A stretch of 64,000 bases of DNA from Muricoccus harenae (GTDB lineage Bacteria > Pseudomonadota > Alphaproteobacteria > Acetobacterales > Acetobacteraceae): NCBI RefSeq assembly GCF_009848505.1, contig NZ_WWDL01000001.1, positions 310,001 to 374,000 on the forward strand. The letters are read 5' to 3'. Below, one piece after another: positions 26,505-37,263 of the stretch. The notes below the pieces were generated by a model. It was not told where the DNA came from. It saw only the letters and a list, made by a program, of their open reading frames with translations, and ran no database searches. The position numbers and the translations under genes were made by a program. The stretch's first letter is position 1, and every line of letters starts with the position of its first letter.

Positions 26505-27491
26505 ATGAGCGGATCGAATGGGCCTGGCCGGACGGGACCTGGCCGGAGGCTGGTCCTGGGCCTGCCGGCGGCGCTGGCCCTGGCGGCGCGCGGCGCACGG
26601 GCGCAATCGGCGCCGCTCCGCATCGTCGTCGGCTTCCCTGCCGGCACCACGCCCGACACGCTCGCGCGGCTTTATGGCCAGGCCATTGCCGGGCCGCTGG
26701 GCCAGGCCGTGGTGGTGGACAACCGCGTTGGCGCCGGCGGGATCGTGGCGGCCGAGGCCGTGGCACGCGCCGCGCCGGACGGGAACACGCTCTTCGTCGG
26801 CAATAACGGCCCGATCTCGATCACCAAGCACCTGACCGACAGGCTGCCTTTCGATCCGGACAAGGATTTTCGCCCGGTTGGCTTCCTCGGCGTCTCGATG
26901 CAGGTGCTGGTGGCGCGGCCGGGGTTGGCGAAGGATCTTCCTGGCTTCATCGCCCATGCGAAGGCGCAGGAGGTCAATTACGGCAGCGTCGGCGCCGGCT
27001 CGGCCAGCCACCTGTTCATGGCCGGGCTCACCGCGCAGGCGGGGCTCAAGGCGCAGCACATCCCTTATCGCGGCGCGCCCCAGGCGCTGCTGGAAATCGC
27101 GGCAGGCCGGGTGGATGTGATGGTGGCCGCCACCGGCTCCGCCCTGCCGCTGATCCAGGAGGGCAAGGTGGTCGCGCTGGCCGTCACCGGCCCCGGCCGC
27201 GACCCGCTTCTGCCGGAGGTGCCGAGCTTCGATCAGGCCGGCGTGCCCGGCTTCGTGCTGCCGGTATGGAACGCCCTGTTCGCGCCGCGCGCCACGCCGG
27301 ATGCGGCGGTGGACCGGATCGCCAGGGCCCTGGTCAACGCCCAGAAGGATGAGGCAGTGCGCCGCGGTGTCACGGCAGCGGGCTTCACCCTCGAGGACCG
27401 CGATCCGGCCGCCATGGCGCGCTTCATCAAGCAGGAGAGCGCGCGCTGGGGAGAGATCGCGCGGGCGACCGGGGTGCGGCTGACGGATTGA
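26505..27491 (+). CDS. Bug/TctC-family periplasmic solute receptor
   Basis: A 328-residue secreted receptor, the second of its kind in the window. The signal peptide ends near GARAQS. Family marks are APLRIVVGFPAGTTPDTLAR, VVVDNRVGAGGIVAAEAVA, ARAAPDGNTLF and KAQHIPYRGAPQALLE. No TctAB permease lies nearby. The ATG at 26505 follows GGAGA. It is not obviously co-regulated with the receptor at 1556, as the inverted dyad there is absent here. Ligand unknown. Confidence 0.9.
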   Translation: MSGSNGPGRTGPGRRLVLGLPAALALAARGARAQSAPLRIVVGFPAGTTPDTLARLYGQAIAGPLGQAVVVDNRVGAGGIVAAEAVARAAPDGNTLFVGNNGPISITKHLTDRLPFDPDKDFRPVGFLGVSMQVLVARPGLAKDLPGFIAHAKAQEVNYGSVGAGSASHLFMAGLTAQAGLKAQHIPYRGAPQALLEIAAGRVDVMVAATGSALPLIQEGKVVALAVTGPGRDPLLPEVPSFDQAGVPGFVLPVWNALFAPRATPDAAVDRIARALVNAQKDEAVRRGVTAAGFTLEDRDPAAMARFIKQESARWGEIARATGVRLTD

Positions 27492-27640
27492 GGCCGCATA
27501 TCGGCCGCCGCTCGCCGTGAGCGGAGCCGCAGGGAGCAGCGGGGGCCGGACGGGCGGAATGTCGCCCTCCGGCGATATCGCGCCGGGGTGAACCGTTCTA
27601 TCATTCGGCCTTCTCCGAAGGACGCCGGATCTGCGATTCC

Positions 27641-29506
27641 ATGCCTGACCTGCTGCACACGACCGAGCGCGACCGTCTCCTGGCCACGCTGCGCCGGATG
27701 CTGCGCGAGGTACGGGTCGATGGGCAGAGGCTCGCCGGGTTGGCGCGGAGCGAGGCCCACGGCGCCCCGCTGCTGACGGCGGACAACGTGCTTGCGGCCG
27801 AGGCGATGGCGATCCCCGCCCTACGCGCGGCCGATCCTGGCCTGGCCGATGCCGTGCTGGGTTTCGTAACTGCCATGGGAGAGGAGGCCGGCCCGCCGGC
27901 GCGCGGCGCCCTGGCCGCCGCCGAGGGCCGCGTGCAGATTCTGCGCGCCGATCCGCGCGACATCCGCGTCCTCACCCCCTGGCACGAGTTCACCGGCGAT
28001 CTGGCCGATGGCGTGCTGCGGCAGCGGCTGCGCGGCGACACGCGCGATAGCGACGTGCTGCACAGCGGCAACATGGTGCGGCTTCGGCTGGAGGGCGGGA
28101 TGCCCGGGCTGCTGGGGCGCCTCTCGCTGCGTGCCCGCACGCTGGATGTCGAGGAGGCGGTGACCGCCCAGGGCGTGCAGCCCGAGGGTGCGGGCGCGCT
28201 GATGTGGCACGAGAGCACGCTGCGGCTGAGCCCGGTGCCCGGGCTGAAGCTGGTCGCCGGCACCATCCGCTACGAGTACCGCGTCTCCGCGACCGATCCG
28301 CTCCTCCGCCTGACCGTCAGGCTCCGCGCCGGGCCGAAGTCCGGCCTTTCCGCCTTGCGCCTGACCACGGCGGTGGATGCGCTTTCCGATCATGCCAGGC
28401 CCTTCACCGAGGTGTCGGTCGGCCGGACCGGCGGCCAGCACCGCCGCCCTGCCGGGCCCTTCGCCGAGGATGAGCTCCTGGCCGAGGGCGCGACGGATTC
28501 CTTCCATCTCTGGCAGGCCGGGCCGGAGGAGGATGCGATCGCCCTGCACATCCGCCCCCGGGCGGGGGAGGGGGTGTTCAACATCCACGCCCAGACCCGG
28601 GCAGGAGCGCCGCATTGGGTGGTGCTGCGGCACACGGTGCCGAACCTCGCGCGCGGCGGCACGGCCGTGCTGCGGGAGGACCGGCTGCTGGCGCGCGGCG
28701 TCGCGCCCGGCACACCCGAGGCCGCACTGCGCCTGTTGCGGACGCCCGACGTGCTGGGCGGCCGGGACCTGGGGCAGGCCGGGCCGGGCGCGCCGATGGC
28801 CGCCGTGGCCTCGGTACTGCTGAACGCGCCAGCCTTTGCCCATCCCATTCCGCGCGAGCGGCTGGCGCGGCTGCGGGACTGGCTGGACCGGCAACTGGCC
28901 GCGCTGCCCGAAGAGGATGCGGCCCCGCTGCCCGTCGCGGAGCTGGCGCCGTTGGTTGTCGCGCTGGACGCCGTATGGCGCGCCGGCGGCCTGCCGCGCG
29001 ACCGGCGGCGGCTGCGGCAGCTCCTCGGCCAGCTCGTGGCCGCCGCTTCGCCGGAAGGCGTGTTCGGGGCTGGGCTGCGCGACCATGGGGCGGCGATCGT
29101 CGCCCTGGCCCGCGCCGCGACTCTGGTGCCGGAGCCCTGGGTGCAGGAGGCGCTGCAGCGCGCTGTGCTTACTCTTCGGCCGGAAGGGCCGGCCCTTCCT
29201 GGCGTGGCCGCCGAGCCGAATCCGTCCACGCCTGCCCTTGCCGCTGTGCTGCGGGGGCTGCGGGCGGTAGAGATGGTGGCCGAGACGGGCCGGATGGCCG
29301 TCGATGCCTCGATGCTTTCCCATGCCAGGGCGGTGATGGCCGCCTGCCTGGACCTTCTTTCCTCGCGCCTGCGCAACCATGCCGATCGGTTGGAGGTGCT
29401 GCCGGCGCAGGGCGATCAGGCCGATGCGCTTGGCCAGGCCGCTCTTCTCCTGGCCGTGCTGTCACCGGATGAGGTGGCGCTGTCGGTGGGCGGGGTCACG
29501 GCTTGA
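27641..29506 (+). CDS. Large protein of unknown function
   Basis: A 621-residue protein without signal peptide or membrane helix. Residues 1-95 are helical. Residues about 100-360 are strand-rich and look like a beta-sandwich or beta-supersandwich (GLKLVAGTIRYEYRVSATD, then RLTTAVDALSDHARPF, GEGVFNIHAQTRAG). Residues about 385-610 are helical, perhaps an alpha/alpha barrel. This order recalls polysaccharide lyases and epimerases, but I see no catalytic motif and cannot assign it. Its stop overlaps the start of the DUF2272 lipoprotein gene, so the two are made together. Confidence 0.72.
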   Translation: MPDLLHTTERDRLLATLRRMLREVRVDGQRLAGLARSEAHGAPLLTADNVLAAEAMAIPALRAADPGLADAVLGFVTAMGEEAGPPARGALAAAEGRVQILRADPRDIRVLTPWHEFTGDLADGVLRQRLRGDTRDSDVLHSGNMVRLRLEGGMPGLLGRLSLRARTLDVEEAVTAQGVQPEGAGALMWHESTLRLSPVPGLKLVAGTIRYEYRVSATDPLLRLTVRLRAGPKSGLSALRLTTAVDALSDHARPFTEVSVGRTGGQHRRPAGPFAEDELLAEGATDSFHLWQAGPEEDAIALHIRPRAGEGVFNIHAQTRAGAPHWVVLRHTVPNLARGGTAVLREDRLLARGVAPGTPEAALRLLRTPDVLGGRDLGQAGPGAPMAAVASVLLNAPAFAHPIPRERLARLRDWLDRQLAALPEEDAAPLPVAELAPLVVALDAVWRAGGLPRDRRRLRQLLGQLVAAASPEGVFGAGLRDHGAAIVALARAATLVPEPWVQEALQRAVLTLRPEGPALPGVAAEPNPSTPALAAVLRGLRAVEMVAETGRMAVDASMLSHARAVMAACLDLLSSRLRNHADRLEVLPAQGDQADALGQAALLLAVLSPDEVALSVGGVTA

Positions 29507-30336
29507 GGCATCGCCTTGCGGCGCTTCTCCTTCTGCTGGCGGCGGCGGGCTGCGCGGCGCCCCCGCCCGTGCGGGAGGCGCCGATCGCCTATCCGTCTTC
29601 CGTGCGGAAGCGGATCTTGCGGATCGCCGAGGCTGAATGGGTAGAATGGGGACGGCTGCTGGCCGGCCCAGGGTTGCCGGCGCTCCCGGCCGGCACCGAA
29701 GGCGGCACGGAGGCCTTCCCGCGGGTCCTGGCCTATTGGCGCGCCGTGCCCGAGGCGGAGGCCGGGGCTGCCATCGCCCGCAATCGTGGACGCTGGTCGG
29801 CGCGGCTGGCGGGGGATGCGGGAGCGGGCGTCTGGTCGGAACCGGCCTGGTCGGCCGCCTTCGTCTCCTATGTCATGCGGGGGGCGGGGGTGGATGAGCG
29901 GGAATTCCACGCCTCCGCCTCCCATTCCTTCTATCTCGACGCGATCCTGCGGGATGCGCTCGAATTTCCGGACCGGGCGCCCTTCCTGCCGCATGATCCG
30001 ACGACCTATGCGCCGGCGCCGGGTGACCTGGTCTGCGCTGACCGCTCGCGCCATCCGCTCGCCTCCTGGCGGAACCGCCTGGCTGAGATGGGGAAGTTCC
30101 GGCCGATGCATTGCGACATCGTGCTCCGCATCAACGCAGGGGCGGTGGAGGCAGTGGGCGGGAATGTCGCGGATGCCGTGACGCTGACAGCCTATTCGGC
30201 TGATCCTGCTGGACGGCTGCTGCCCCGCGCACCGGGCGATCCGGTGATTGTCACGGTGATTGAAAACCGGCTGGGGCGGCTGCCACCATTTGCACCGGGA
30301 CCGCTCATTTCCGCATTGGGCGCCGCCGCGAGATAA
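29503..30336 (+). CDS. DUF2272 lipoprotein
   Basis: A 277-residue protein with a TTG start that overlaps the previous stop (TTGA). The lipobox AAAGC gives Cys18, so it should be lipid-anchored. The DUF2272 core spans about residues 100-265: WSEPAWSAAFVSYVMRGAGV, HASASHSFYLDAILRD, PGDLVCADRS and MHCDIVLRI. These conserved Cys and His residues recall papain-like NlpC/P60-type folds, but an enzymatic role is only a suggestion. It is tied to the large unknown protein upstream. Confidence 0.82.
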   Translation: MRHRLAALLLLLAAAGCAAPPPVREAPIAYPSSVRKRILRIAEAEWVEWGRLLAGPGLPALPAGTEGGTEAFPRVLAYWRAVPEAEAGAAIARNRGRWSARLAGDAGAGVWSEPAWSAAFVSYVMRGAGVDEREFHASASHSFYLDAILRDALEFPDRAPFLPHDPTTYAPAPGDLVCADRSRHPLASWRNRLAEMGKFRPMHCDIVLRINAGAVEAVGGNVADAVTLTAYSADPAGRLLPRAPGDPVIVTVIENRLGRLPPFAPGPLISALGAAAR

Positions 30337-30541
30337 CCGCGGCCGCTGCGTTAGGTTCTGTGCCGAAATGTTTTGCGTGGGAAATTGCGGTCTGTCATTC
30401 TGTGCAAATGCGGCGGTAAGCCATCGACATTATGTCCGCAGCCCCGATATGGATTACAGCGTTTCCGCATCCGGCGATTCGCACCGTGAATGCGGCATTT
30501 CGACCCCCTGATCGGAAGCCCCTTTTTGGGAGATTGCAACC

Positions 30542-30901
30542 ATGGCCGACACATCGCGCAAAGCGACTTTCGACCTCGATTCCATGAGTGCGCAGGAACT
30601 GACCGCCCTGATCCAGGCCGCCGAGGCGAAGCGTGCGGAAAAGCAGGATGAGGCGCGTGCCGCACTGATCGAGGAGTTCCGGGGCAAGGCCGCCGAACTC
30701 GGGCTGGAATTCGAGAAGCTGATTTCGGGCGGTTCGCAGGCCCAATCCTCCACCCGCCGCACCCGGCGCGATGCCGGCGGTTCCGTCGCCGCCCGTTTCA
30801 GGGGGCCGAATGGCGAAACCTGGAGTGGGCGCGGCCGGATGCCGAAATGGCTTTCGGCGATGGAAGCCTCGGGCCGCAAGCGCGAGGAATTCCGCATTTG
30901 A
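30542..30901 (+). CDS. H-NS-like nucleoid protein
   Basis: A 119-residue protein. Residues about 10-65 form the coiled-coil oligomerisation part (MSAQELTALIQAAEAKRAEK). The C-terminal DNA-binding motif is RFRGPNGETWSGRGRMPKWL, the conserved H-NS hook that contacts AT-rich minor grooves. H-NS proteins silence foreign AT-rich DNA. The upstream 200 bp are themselves AT-richer than the surroundings, which would fit self-regulation. A UUCG-capped hairpin follows the stop. Confidence 0.93.
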   Translation: MADTSRKATFDLDSMSAQELTALIQAAEAKRAEKQDEARAALIEEFRGKAAELGLEFEKLISGGSQAQSSTRRTRRDAGGSVAARFRGPNGETWSGRGRMPKWLSAMEASGRKREEFRI

Positions 30902-30911
30902 TGCGCCCCCC

Positions 30912-30937
30912 CCCCGCCCTGCTTCGGCAGGGCGGGG
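30912..30937 (+). terminator. UUCG hairpin after the H-NS gene
   Basis: The arms CCCCGCCCTGC and GCAGGGCGGGG form a perfect 11-bp stem closed by a TTCG tetraloop, about 10 bp after the stop. No T-run follows, but the stem is strong. It also argues that the next gene starts later, beyond the hairpin. Confidence 0.65.
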
Positions 30938-30996
30938 CTTCAAGCGGCGGGCGGGCGGGCTTAACTGGCATCGACCCAGATGCCGGAGCGGCCCCT

Positions 30997-32097
30997 TTGC
31001 CCGACCTTTTCGATCCGTTGACACTGCGCGGCGTTACGCTGCGCAACCGCATTGGGCTTGCGCCCATGTGCCAATATTGCTGCGGGCCTGATGGGCGCCC
31101 GACCGATTGGCATCTCGCCCATCTCCTCCAACGGGCGCTCGGCGGCGCTGCCCTGGTCCTCACCGAAGCCACGGCCGTAACCGCCGAAGGGCGCATCACA
31201 CCCGGCGACCTTGGTCTTTGGGAGGAAGCGCAGGTGCCCGGCCATGCGCGGCTGGCCAGCGCCATCGCAGCGGCCGGAGCGGTGCCGGGAATCCAACTCG
31301 CCCATGCTGGGCGCAAGGCCAGCCGCAATCCCCCCTGGGTCCATGGCGCTGCCGAACCGGGCTGGGAGACGATCGGCCCCTCGGACCTGGCGATGGACGG
31401 GATGCTGGCTCCGCGCGCCATGGCCGAATCGGAGATCGCCGACACCATCACCGCCTTCGTCGCCGCCGCGCGGCGGGCCGTACGCGTGGGTTACCGCGTG
31501 GTGGAGGTGCATGCTGCCCATGGCTACCTGCTGCACCAGTTCCTCTCGCCGCTGTCGAACACGCGGGCCGATTCCTGGGGCGGCGGGTTCGAGGGCCGGA
31601 CGCGGCTGGTGCGCGAGACGGTGGCGGCCGTTCGCGATGCCGTGCCGGCGGATGTTCCGCTGCTCCTGCGCATCAGCCACACGGATTGGGCCGAGGGCGG
31701 CTGGACCACCGCTGAAAGCGTGGAGCTTGCCCGTCAGGTGGCGCCGCTGGGCGTGGACCTCGTCGATGTTTCCTCGGGCGGGATCACGAACCGGCAGCAG
31801 ATCCCGCTCGGCCCGGGCTACCAGGTGCCGGGGGCGGAAGCGGTGCGCGGCGCCGGCATTCCGGTGGCGGCCGTGGGGCTGATCGAAACGCCTGAGCTGG
31901 CGCAGTCCATCGTGGCTGAAGGCCGCGCTGACATGGTGTTGCTGGCCCGAGCCATGCTGCGCGACCCGTATTGGCCGACCCATGCCGCCGAGGCGCTGGG
32001 GCGCACAGACCGCCTTGCGATCCCGCCCCAATACGAGCGCGGCTGGGGCAACCTGCCGATGCGCAGCGAAACCGCGGCCCCCATGCCCCCCATCTAA
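30997..32097 (+). CDS. Old-yellow-enzyme-family NADH:flavin oxidoreductase (YqjM-like)
   Basis: A 366-residue FMN enzyme that reduces activated C=C bonds. It opens PDLFDPLTLRGVTLRNRIGL, then APMCQYC, where the cysteine tunes the flavin in the thermophilic/YqjM class. The substrate-binding HAAHGYLLHQFLSPLSN motif follows. I chose the TTG at 30997, with GGAG upstream, because it gives the family N-terminus and lies after the terminator hairpin; earlier in-frame ATGs at 30847 and 30901 are rejected. It converges on the LacX-like gene. Confidence 0.88.
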   Translation: MPDLFDPLTLRGVTLRNRIGLAPMCQYCCGPDGRPTDWHLAHLLQRALGGAALVLTEATAVTAEGRITPGDLGLWEEAQVPGHARLASAIAAAGAVPGIQLAHAGRKASRNPPWVHGAAEPGWETIGPSDLAMDGMLAPRAMAESEIADTITAFVAAARRAVRVGYRVVEVHAAHGYLLHQFLSPLSNTRADSWGGGFEGRTRLVRETVAAVRDAVPADVPLLLRISHTDWAEGGWTTAESVELARQVAPLGVDLVDVSSGGITNRQQIPLGPGYQVPGAEAVRGAGIPVAAVGLIETPELAQSIVAEGRADMVLLARAMLRDPYWPTHAAEALGRTDRLAIPPQYERGWGNLPMRSETAAPMPPI

Positions 32098-32110
32098 ACC
32101 CTCGCAGGGT

Positions 32111-32134
32111 CCGGGGGGCGCGCCCGCCCCCCGG
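32111..32134. terminator. GC hairpin between convergent genes
   Basis: The arms CCGGGGGGCG and CGCCCCCCGG pair perfectly around CGCC. Two smaller hairpins flank it (ACCCT-CGC-AGGGT ending at 32110, and GGGGC-AGC-GCCCC near 32143-32155). The set fills the gap between the convergent oxidoreductase and epimerase genes and resembles the hairpins at 17462 and 42018. Confidence 0.6.
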
Positions 32135-32162
32135 CGGGGTCCAGGGGCAGCGCCCCGGGGGC

Positions 32163-33038
32163 CTATGGCGCCGAAATCTTCACCATCCAGCGAAATTCCC
32201 GCACCGCTCCCGGCGCCAGGATGCTGACTCCCGGCTTCTCCAGGAAATCGCCGTTCCAACCCAGCGGCGCCGCCGTGCCGCACCAGGGCTCCAGGCAAAG
32301 AAAGGGAGCGCCCGGCTTCGACCAGAGGCCAAGATCGCCATAGCCCTCCCATTCCATCTCCAGTGCCGCACCGTCGGGCGCCGCGTAGTGGAGACGGCGC
32401 CCGGGAAAGCCCGGCAGGACGATCGCATCCGCCGCAAAGAGATCCGGGTGCAGGGGGAGGGTGCCGTCCATAAGGGGGATGCTCTCAGCCGCATCCAGCA
32501 GCCCGCCGGTCAGGCGCCGGGCGGACAGGCTGGTCGCCTCGAGCCCGGGGAAGGACAGGCGGTGGCCCAGCGGGGATGCCGAACCGGGGAGCGGCCAGGC
32601 GAAGGCCGGATGAGCCCCCAGGCTGAAGGGCAGGGGGCTGTCACCCGGATTGGAAACGGTGACGGTGCAGGCGAGCGTGCCGTCCCGCACCGTCCAGTTC
32701 ACGGCAAGGGAGAAGGCGAAGGGGAAGGCTTCGCGCGTGGCCGCATCATCCGACAGGTGAAGGGCGCAGGAGGCGGCATCGCGGCTGGTCCAGCCAAAGC
32801 GGCCGTCGCGGGCGAAGCCGTGCTGAGTCAGGCGGTGGGCTTGGCCAGCATGGTGGAGCGTGTCGCCCGGCAGGCGGCCGACGATGGGGAACAGGATGGG
32901 CGCCCGGCGCGGCCATTCCGGCCCGGCCTGCCAGAGCCACTCCCTGCCCGCCGCATCGCGGATCGAATGCAGCTCCGCGCCATCGGCCGAGACCGTGGCG
33001 GTGAGGGTATCGTCGCCGAAGCGGTGGGTGTCGGGCAT
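32163..33038 (-). CDS. Aldose 1-epimerase family protein (LacX-like)
   Basis: A 291-residue galactose-mutarotase-like beta-sandwich protein. It opens with TATVSADGAELHSIRDAAG and has WPRRAPILFPIVGRL, LTQHGFARDGRFGW and SLGAHPAFAWPL, where the two histidines (in QHGFAR and AHPAF) are the usual mutarotase acid/base residues. The subgroup resembles LacX. The start at 33038 faces the divergent PEBP gene across 84 bp. A second, distinct mutarotase lies at 47305 in the uronate operon. Confidence 0.9.
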   Translation of the reverse strand: MPDTHRFGDDTLTATVSADGAELHSIRDAAGREWLWQAGPEWPRRAPILFPIVGRLPGDTLHHAGQAHRLTQHGFARDGRFGWTSRDAASCALHLSDDAATREAFPFAFSLAVNWTVRDGTLACTVTVSNPGDSPLPFSLGAHPAFAWPLPGSASPLGHRLSFPGLEATSLSARRLTGGLLDAAESIPLMDGTLPLHPDLFAADAIVLPGFPGRRLHYAAPDGAALEMEWEGYGDLGLWSKPGAPFLCLEPWCGTAAPLGWNGDFLEKPGVSILAPGAVREFRWMVKISAP

Positions 33039-33122
33039 GGGACATGGATCGGATATCGCGGCCGGCGCCGCAACCCGGCGGCTCCAACCGCGTCCCTTCG
33101 GGGAAGACCCGATGGAGGCCCC

Positions 33123-33692
33123 ATGCTGCAGCACCTGCCTTCCGGCCTCGGCCGCGCCCTGGCGGGGATGCGGCCGGGGATCAATGCCCTGCTCTTCGCG
33201 GGCGTCAACGTACCGGCGCTGATCGAAATCTCCAGCCCTGCCTTCGAGCAGGGCGGTCCCATTCCCGCCCTGCACACGGCGGACGGGCCAGGGCTTTCCC
33301 CGCCTTTGTCCTGGCAGGGCGTGCCCGCCGGGACCGCGAGCCTGGTGCTGGTGGTGGAGGATGCCGACAGCCCGACGCCCCGGCCGCTGGTCCATGCCGT
33401 CGTGACGCGCCTGCCGCCTGGGAACGGCATGCTGGCGGCGGGGGACCTGCCCGGGCCGGGAAGGCCGGGGCTGCCCGGGCTGGGCATGGGGCGGAATTCG
33501 TATTTCCAGACTGGCTGGCTGCCGCCGGATCCGCCACCCGGTCATGGGCCCCACCGCTATGCCTTCCAGCTTTTCGCCCTTGGGGCATGGCCGGGAGGGC
33601 TGTCGGGGGTCCCCGGGCGGAACACCGTCCGAGCGGCGCTGCGTCATGGGGTGCTGGCGAAGGGGTGCCTCATCGGCACCTATGGGCGGTAG
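33123..33692 (+). CDS. YbhB/YbcL-type PEBP family protein
   Basis: A 189-residue protein of the phosphatidylethanolamine-binding (Raf kinase inhibitor-like) family. The conserved ligand pocket is seen in VVEDADSPTPRPLVHAVV and GPHRYAFQLFALG. No signal peptide is visible, so it is probably cytoplasmic. Bacterial members have no firm function. It is divergent from the epimerase gene. Confidence 0.9.
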   Translation: MLQHLPSGLGRALAGMRPGINALLFAGVNVPALIEISSPAFEQGGPIPALHTADGPGLSPPLSWQGVPAGTASLVLVVEDADSPTPRPLVHAVVTRLPPGNGMLAAGDLPGPGRPGLPGLGMGRNSYFQTGWLPPDPPPGHGPHRYAFQLFALGAWPGGLSGVPGRNTVRAALRHGVLAKGCLIGTYGR

Positions 33693-33738
33693 CAGGGATC
33701 CCCTGCCGCCGCCCTTCACGGTGAACCGCTGTTCGGCC

Positions 33739-33858
33739 TTAGCCGAGCGTGTCGCGGATGATCTGCCGGATCTCGGCCTCGCTCAGTGTGCCCACGGGAA
33801 CGGGGCTGGGAGTCGGCAGGCGCTGAATGCCCTTATCGGGCGTGGTGATAGTCTGCAT
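33739..33858 (-). CDS. Putative 39-residue protein
   Basis: An open frame starting MQTITTPDKGIQRLPTPSP and ending GTLSEAEIRQIIRDTLG. Third codon positions are mostly G or C, as in real genes here, and the last 15 residues would form an amphipathic helix. The ribosome site is weak (AAGAAG). It converges on the PEBP gene. A strong hairpin lies 19 bases upstream of its start. I do not recognise it. Confidence 0.45.
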   Translation of the reverse strand: MQTITTPDKGIQRLPTPSPVPVGTLSEAEIRQIIRDTLG

Positions 33859-33876
33859 GATTTCTTCTTTACATTG

Positions 33877-33914
33877 GCCCTGGCGGCGCATGCAGCGCCG
33901 CCAGGGCGGTTTTT
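33877..33914 (+). terminator. Strong intrinsic terminator
   Basis: The arms GCCCTGGCGGCGC and GCGCCGCCAGGGC form a perfect 13-bp stem with a 5-base loop, followed by GGTTTTT. On the plus strand this is the best terminator in the window and would end the PEBP transcript 185 bases past its stop. On the minus strand the same hairpin lies in the leader of the putative 39-residue gene. Confidence 0.85.
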
Positions 33915-34164
33915 GGCCGGCGGTCCAGCCTGGTTCCAGGCGGGAGAACGGATTGGCCGCGGTGATGATCGTGCCGACGCGTCAGGCTGTCGCTTCACGA
34001 TCGCGATGGGCGGACCTGGGATATGGTCCACCTTGGATGAAGGGCCGGTGAAGGCCCCGATGTGACCCCGATGTGACAAGGGCGCCGGCAGGCCTGTGGC
34101 CCGCGACGCCCCAGTCATCAGGCTTGGGGCAGCGATCCGCCCCCTGCCGAAACCCTTCCGGGTC

Positions 34165-34371
34165 TCACCCCATTTGGAGGTTGGAAGCGGACATCTTGCC
34201 GCGCGGGTCCTTCTGGACCTCAAAGGAAAGCTTGTCGCCCTCATTCAGGCCGCGCAGCCCCGCGCGGGTAACGTCCGAGATGTGGACGAACACGTCGTTG
34301 GACCCGTCATCCGGCTGGATGAAGCCGTAGCCCTTGGTCGCATTAAACCACTTCACGGTTCCAGTCGGCAT
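34165..34371 (-). CDS. Cold-shock protein
   Basis: A 68-residue single-strand nucleic-acid-binding protein of the CspA family. It starts MPTGTVKWFNATKGYGFIQP and contains both RNA-binding motifs, KGYGFI and VFVHI. The start at 34371 is fixed by the family; the frame stays open far upstream but without homology. A long untranslated leader, usual for cold-shock genes, probably occupies part of the 530 bases upstream. Confidence 0.96.
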   Translation of the reverse strand: MPTGTVKWFNATKGYGFIQPDDGSNDVFVHISDVTRAGLRGLNEGDKLSFEVQKDPRGKMSASNLQMG

Positions 34372-34904
34372 CGATCGCGCATCTTTCGAAGGGGGTTGCC
34401 CCCGCGGGCCGGCGCCACGAGGAGCCAGGTACCGGCGTAGAGACGGGCCCGGTCGCCCTTCCGGGCGATGAAAGCGGTCCGAACCAGCGTTGGCCACCGA
34501 GAGGTGGGGGTAAGATGACGGATTTGCAACCCGGGCCCCGGCTTGTCCCGCATGGCTTGGCCCCGGGACGCCAGAGGCGTGATTTCCCTGGCCTTTGTGG
34601 TGGGAACCGGCCATACAGCGGCCCGCCGGGCGGGACCGAAGGGTTCCGCCCGCCCTCCGCGTATGCGGTGGGCTGACAGGAACGGCCGCGCCGCGGCGTT
34701 TCCGGCCACATGGATCCCCGTTGCGCGGGAACGCGCACCGAGGCCGCCTCGCGGTAACGCGTGCGGATACCATGCCGCCCGAGACGCCGGGCATCCAAGC
34801 CCGGAGACAGTGGGGCTTGGGGGGCGCAGAGACCCTTCATCCCATCCGTGTCGCAACACCGCCCCGCAGGCAATCCGGCCTCGTGGGGCCGACAGGACGC
34901 ACGC
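34372..34904. other. Long divergent leader region between csp and pnp
   Basis: These 533 bases carry no gene I can support; long frames on both strands are high-GC artefacts. The region must hold the divergent promoters and leaders of the cold-shock gene and pnp. A hairpin with arms CGGGCGGGAC and GTTCCGCCCG (one G-T pair) lies at 34627-34652. rpsO, the usual upstream neighbour of pnp, is absent. Confidence 0.6.
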
Positions 34905-37124
<2,220 letters not shown>

Positions 37125-37132
37125 AGACGCGG

Positions 37133-37149
37133 TGCCGCGTTCCGCGGCA
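37133..37149 (+). terminator. Hairpin after pnp
   Basis: The arms TGCCGCG and CGCGGCA form a perfect 7-bp stem with a TTC loop, 8 bp after the pnp stop. No T-run follows. It may protect the mRNA end or weakly terminate. Confidence 0.45.
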
Positions 37150-37263
37150 GCGTGAATTCGAAGTAAAGGCCGGGCCGGGGACTGTTCCATTTCCCTGGCC
37201 CGGACCATATGCGGCCCCGAGAGACGGTCCGGTGACCGTCCTGTTCCAGGGAAGAGACTGGCC

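Larger units (their letters stand above)
33693..34164. other. Gene-poor stretch between PEBP and cold-shock genes
   Basis: These 472 bases hold a possible 39-residue gene on the minus strand (33739-33858), one strong intrinsic terminator (33877-33914) and the 3' flank of the cold-shock gene. A small direct repeat CGATGTGA occurs twice near 34060-34078. I see nothing else. Confidence 0.6.

Noticed and set aside
26505-27491. A complete tripartite tricarboxylate transporter
   Set aside because: Only receptor genes (here and at 1556) are present; no TctA or TctB gene lies in the window.
30260-30511. An 83-codon plus-strand frame between the DUF2272 and H-NS genes
   Set aside because: It starts inside the DUF2272 gene in another frame, shows no GC3 bias and no ribosome site; the region is better read as the AT-rich leader of the H-NS gene.
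30847-30996. Earlier starts (30847, 30901) for the old-yellow-enzyme gene
   Set aside because: They would add up to 50 residues without family match and put the start inside the H-NS gene or its terminator hairpin.
34372-34794. N-terminal extension of the cold-shock protein
   Set aside because: The frame is open by GC bias only; cold-shock proteins are about 68 residues and the MPTGTVKWFN start is decisive.
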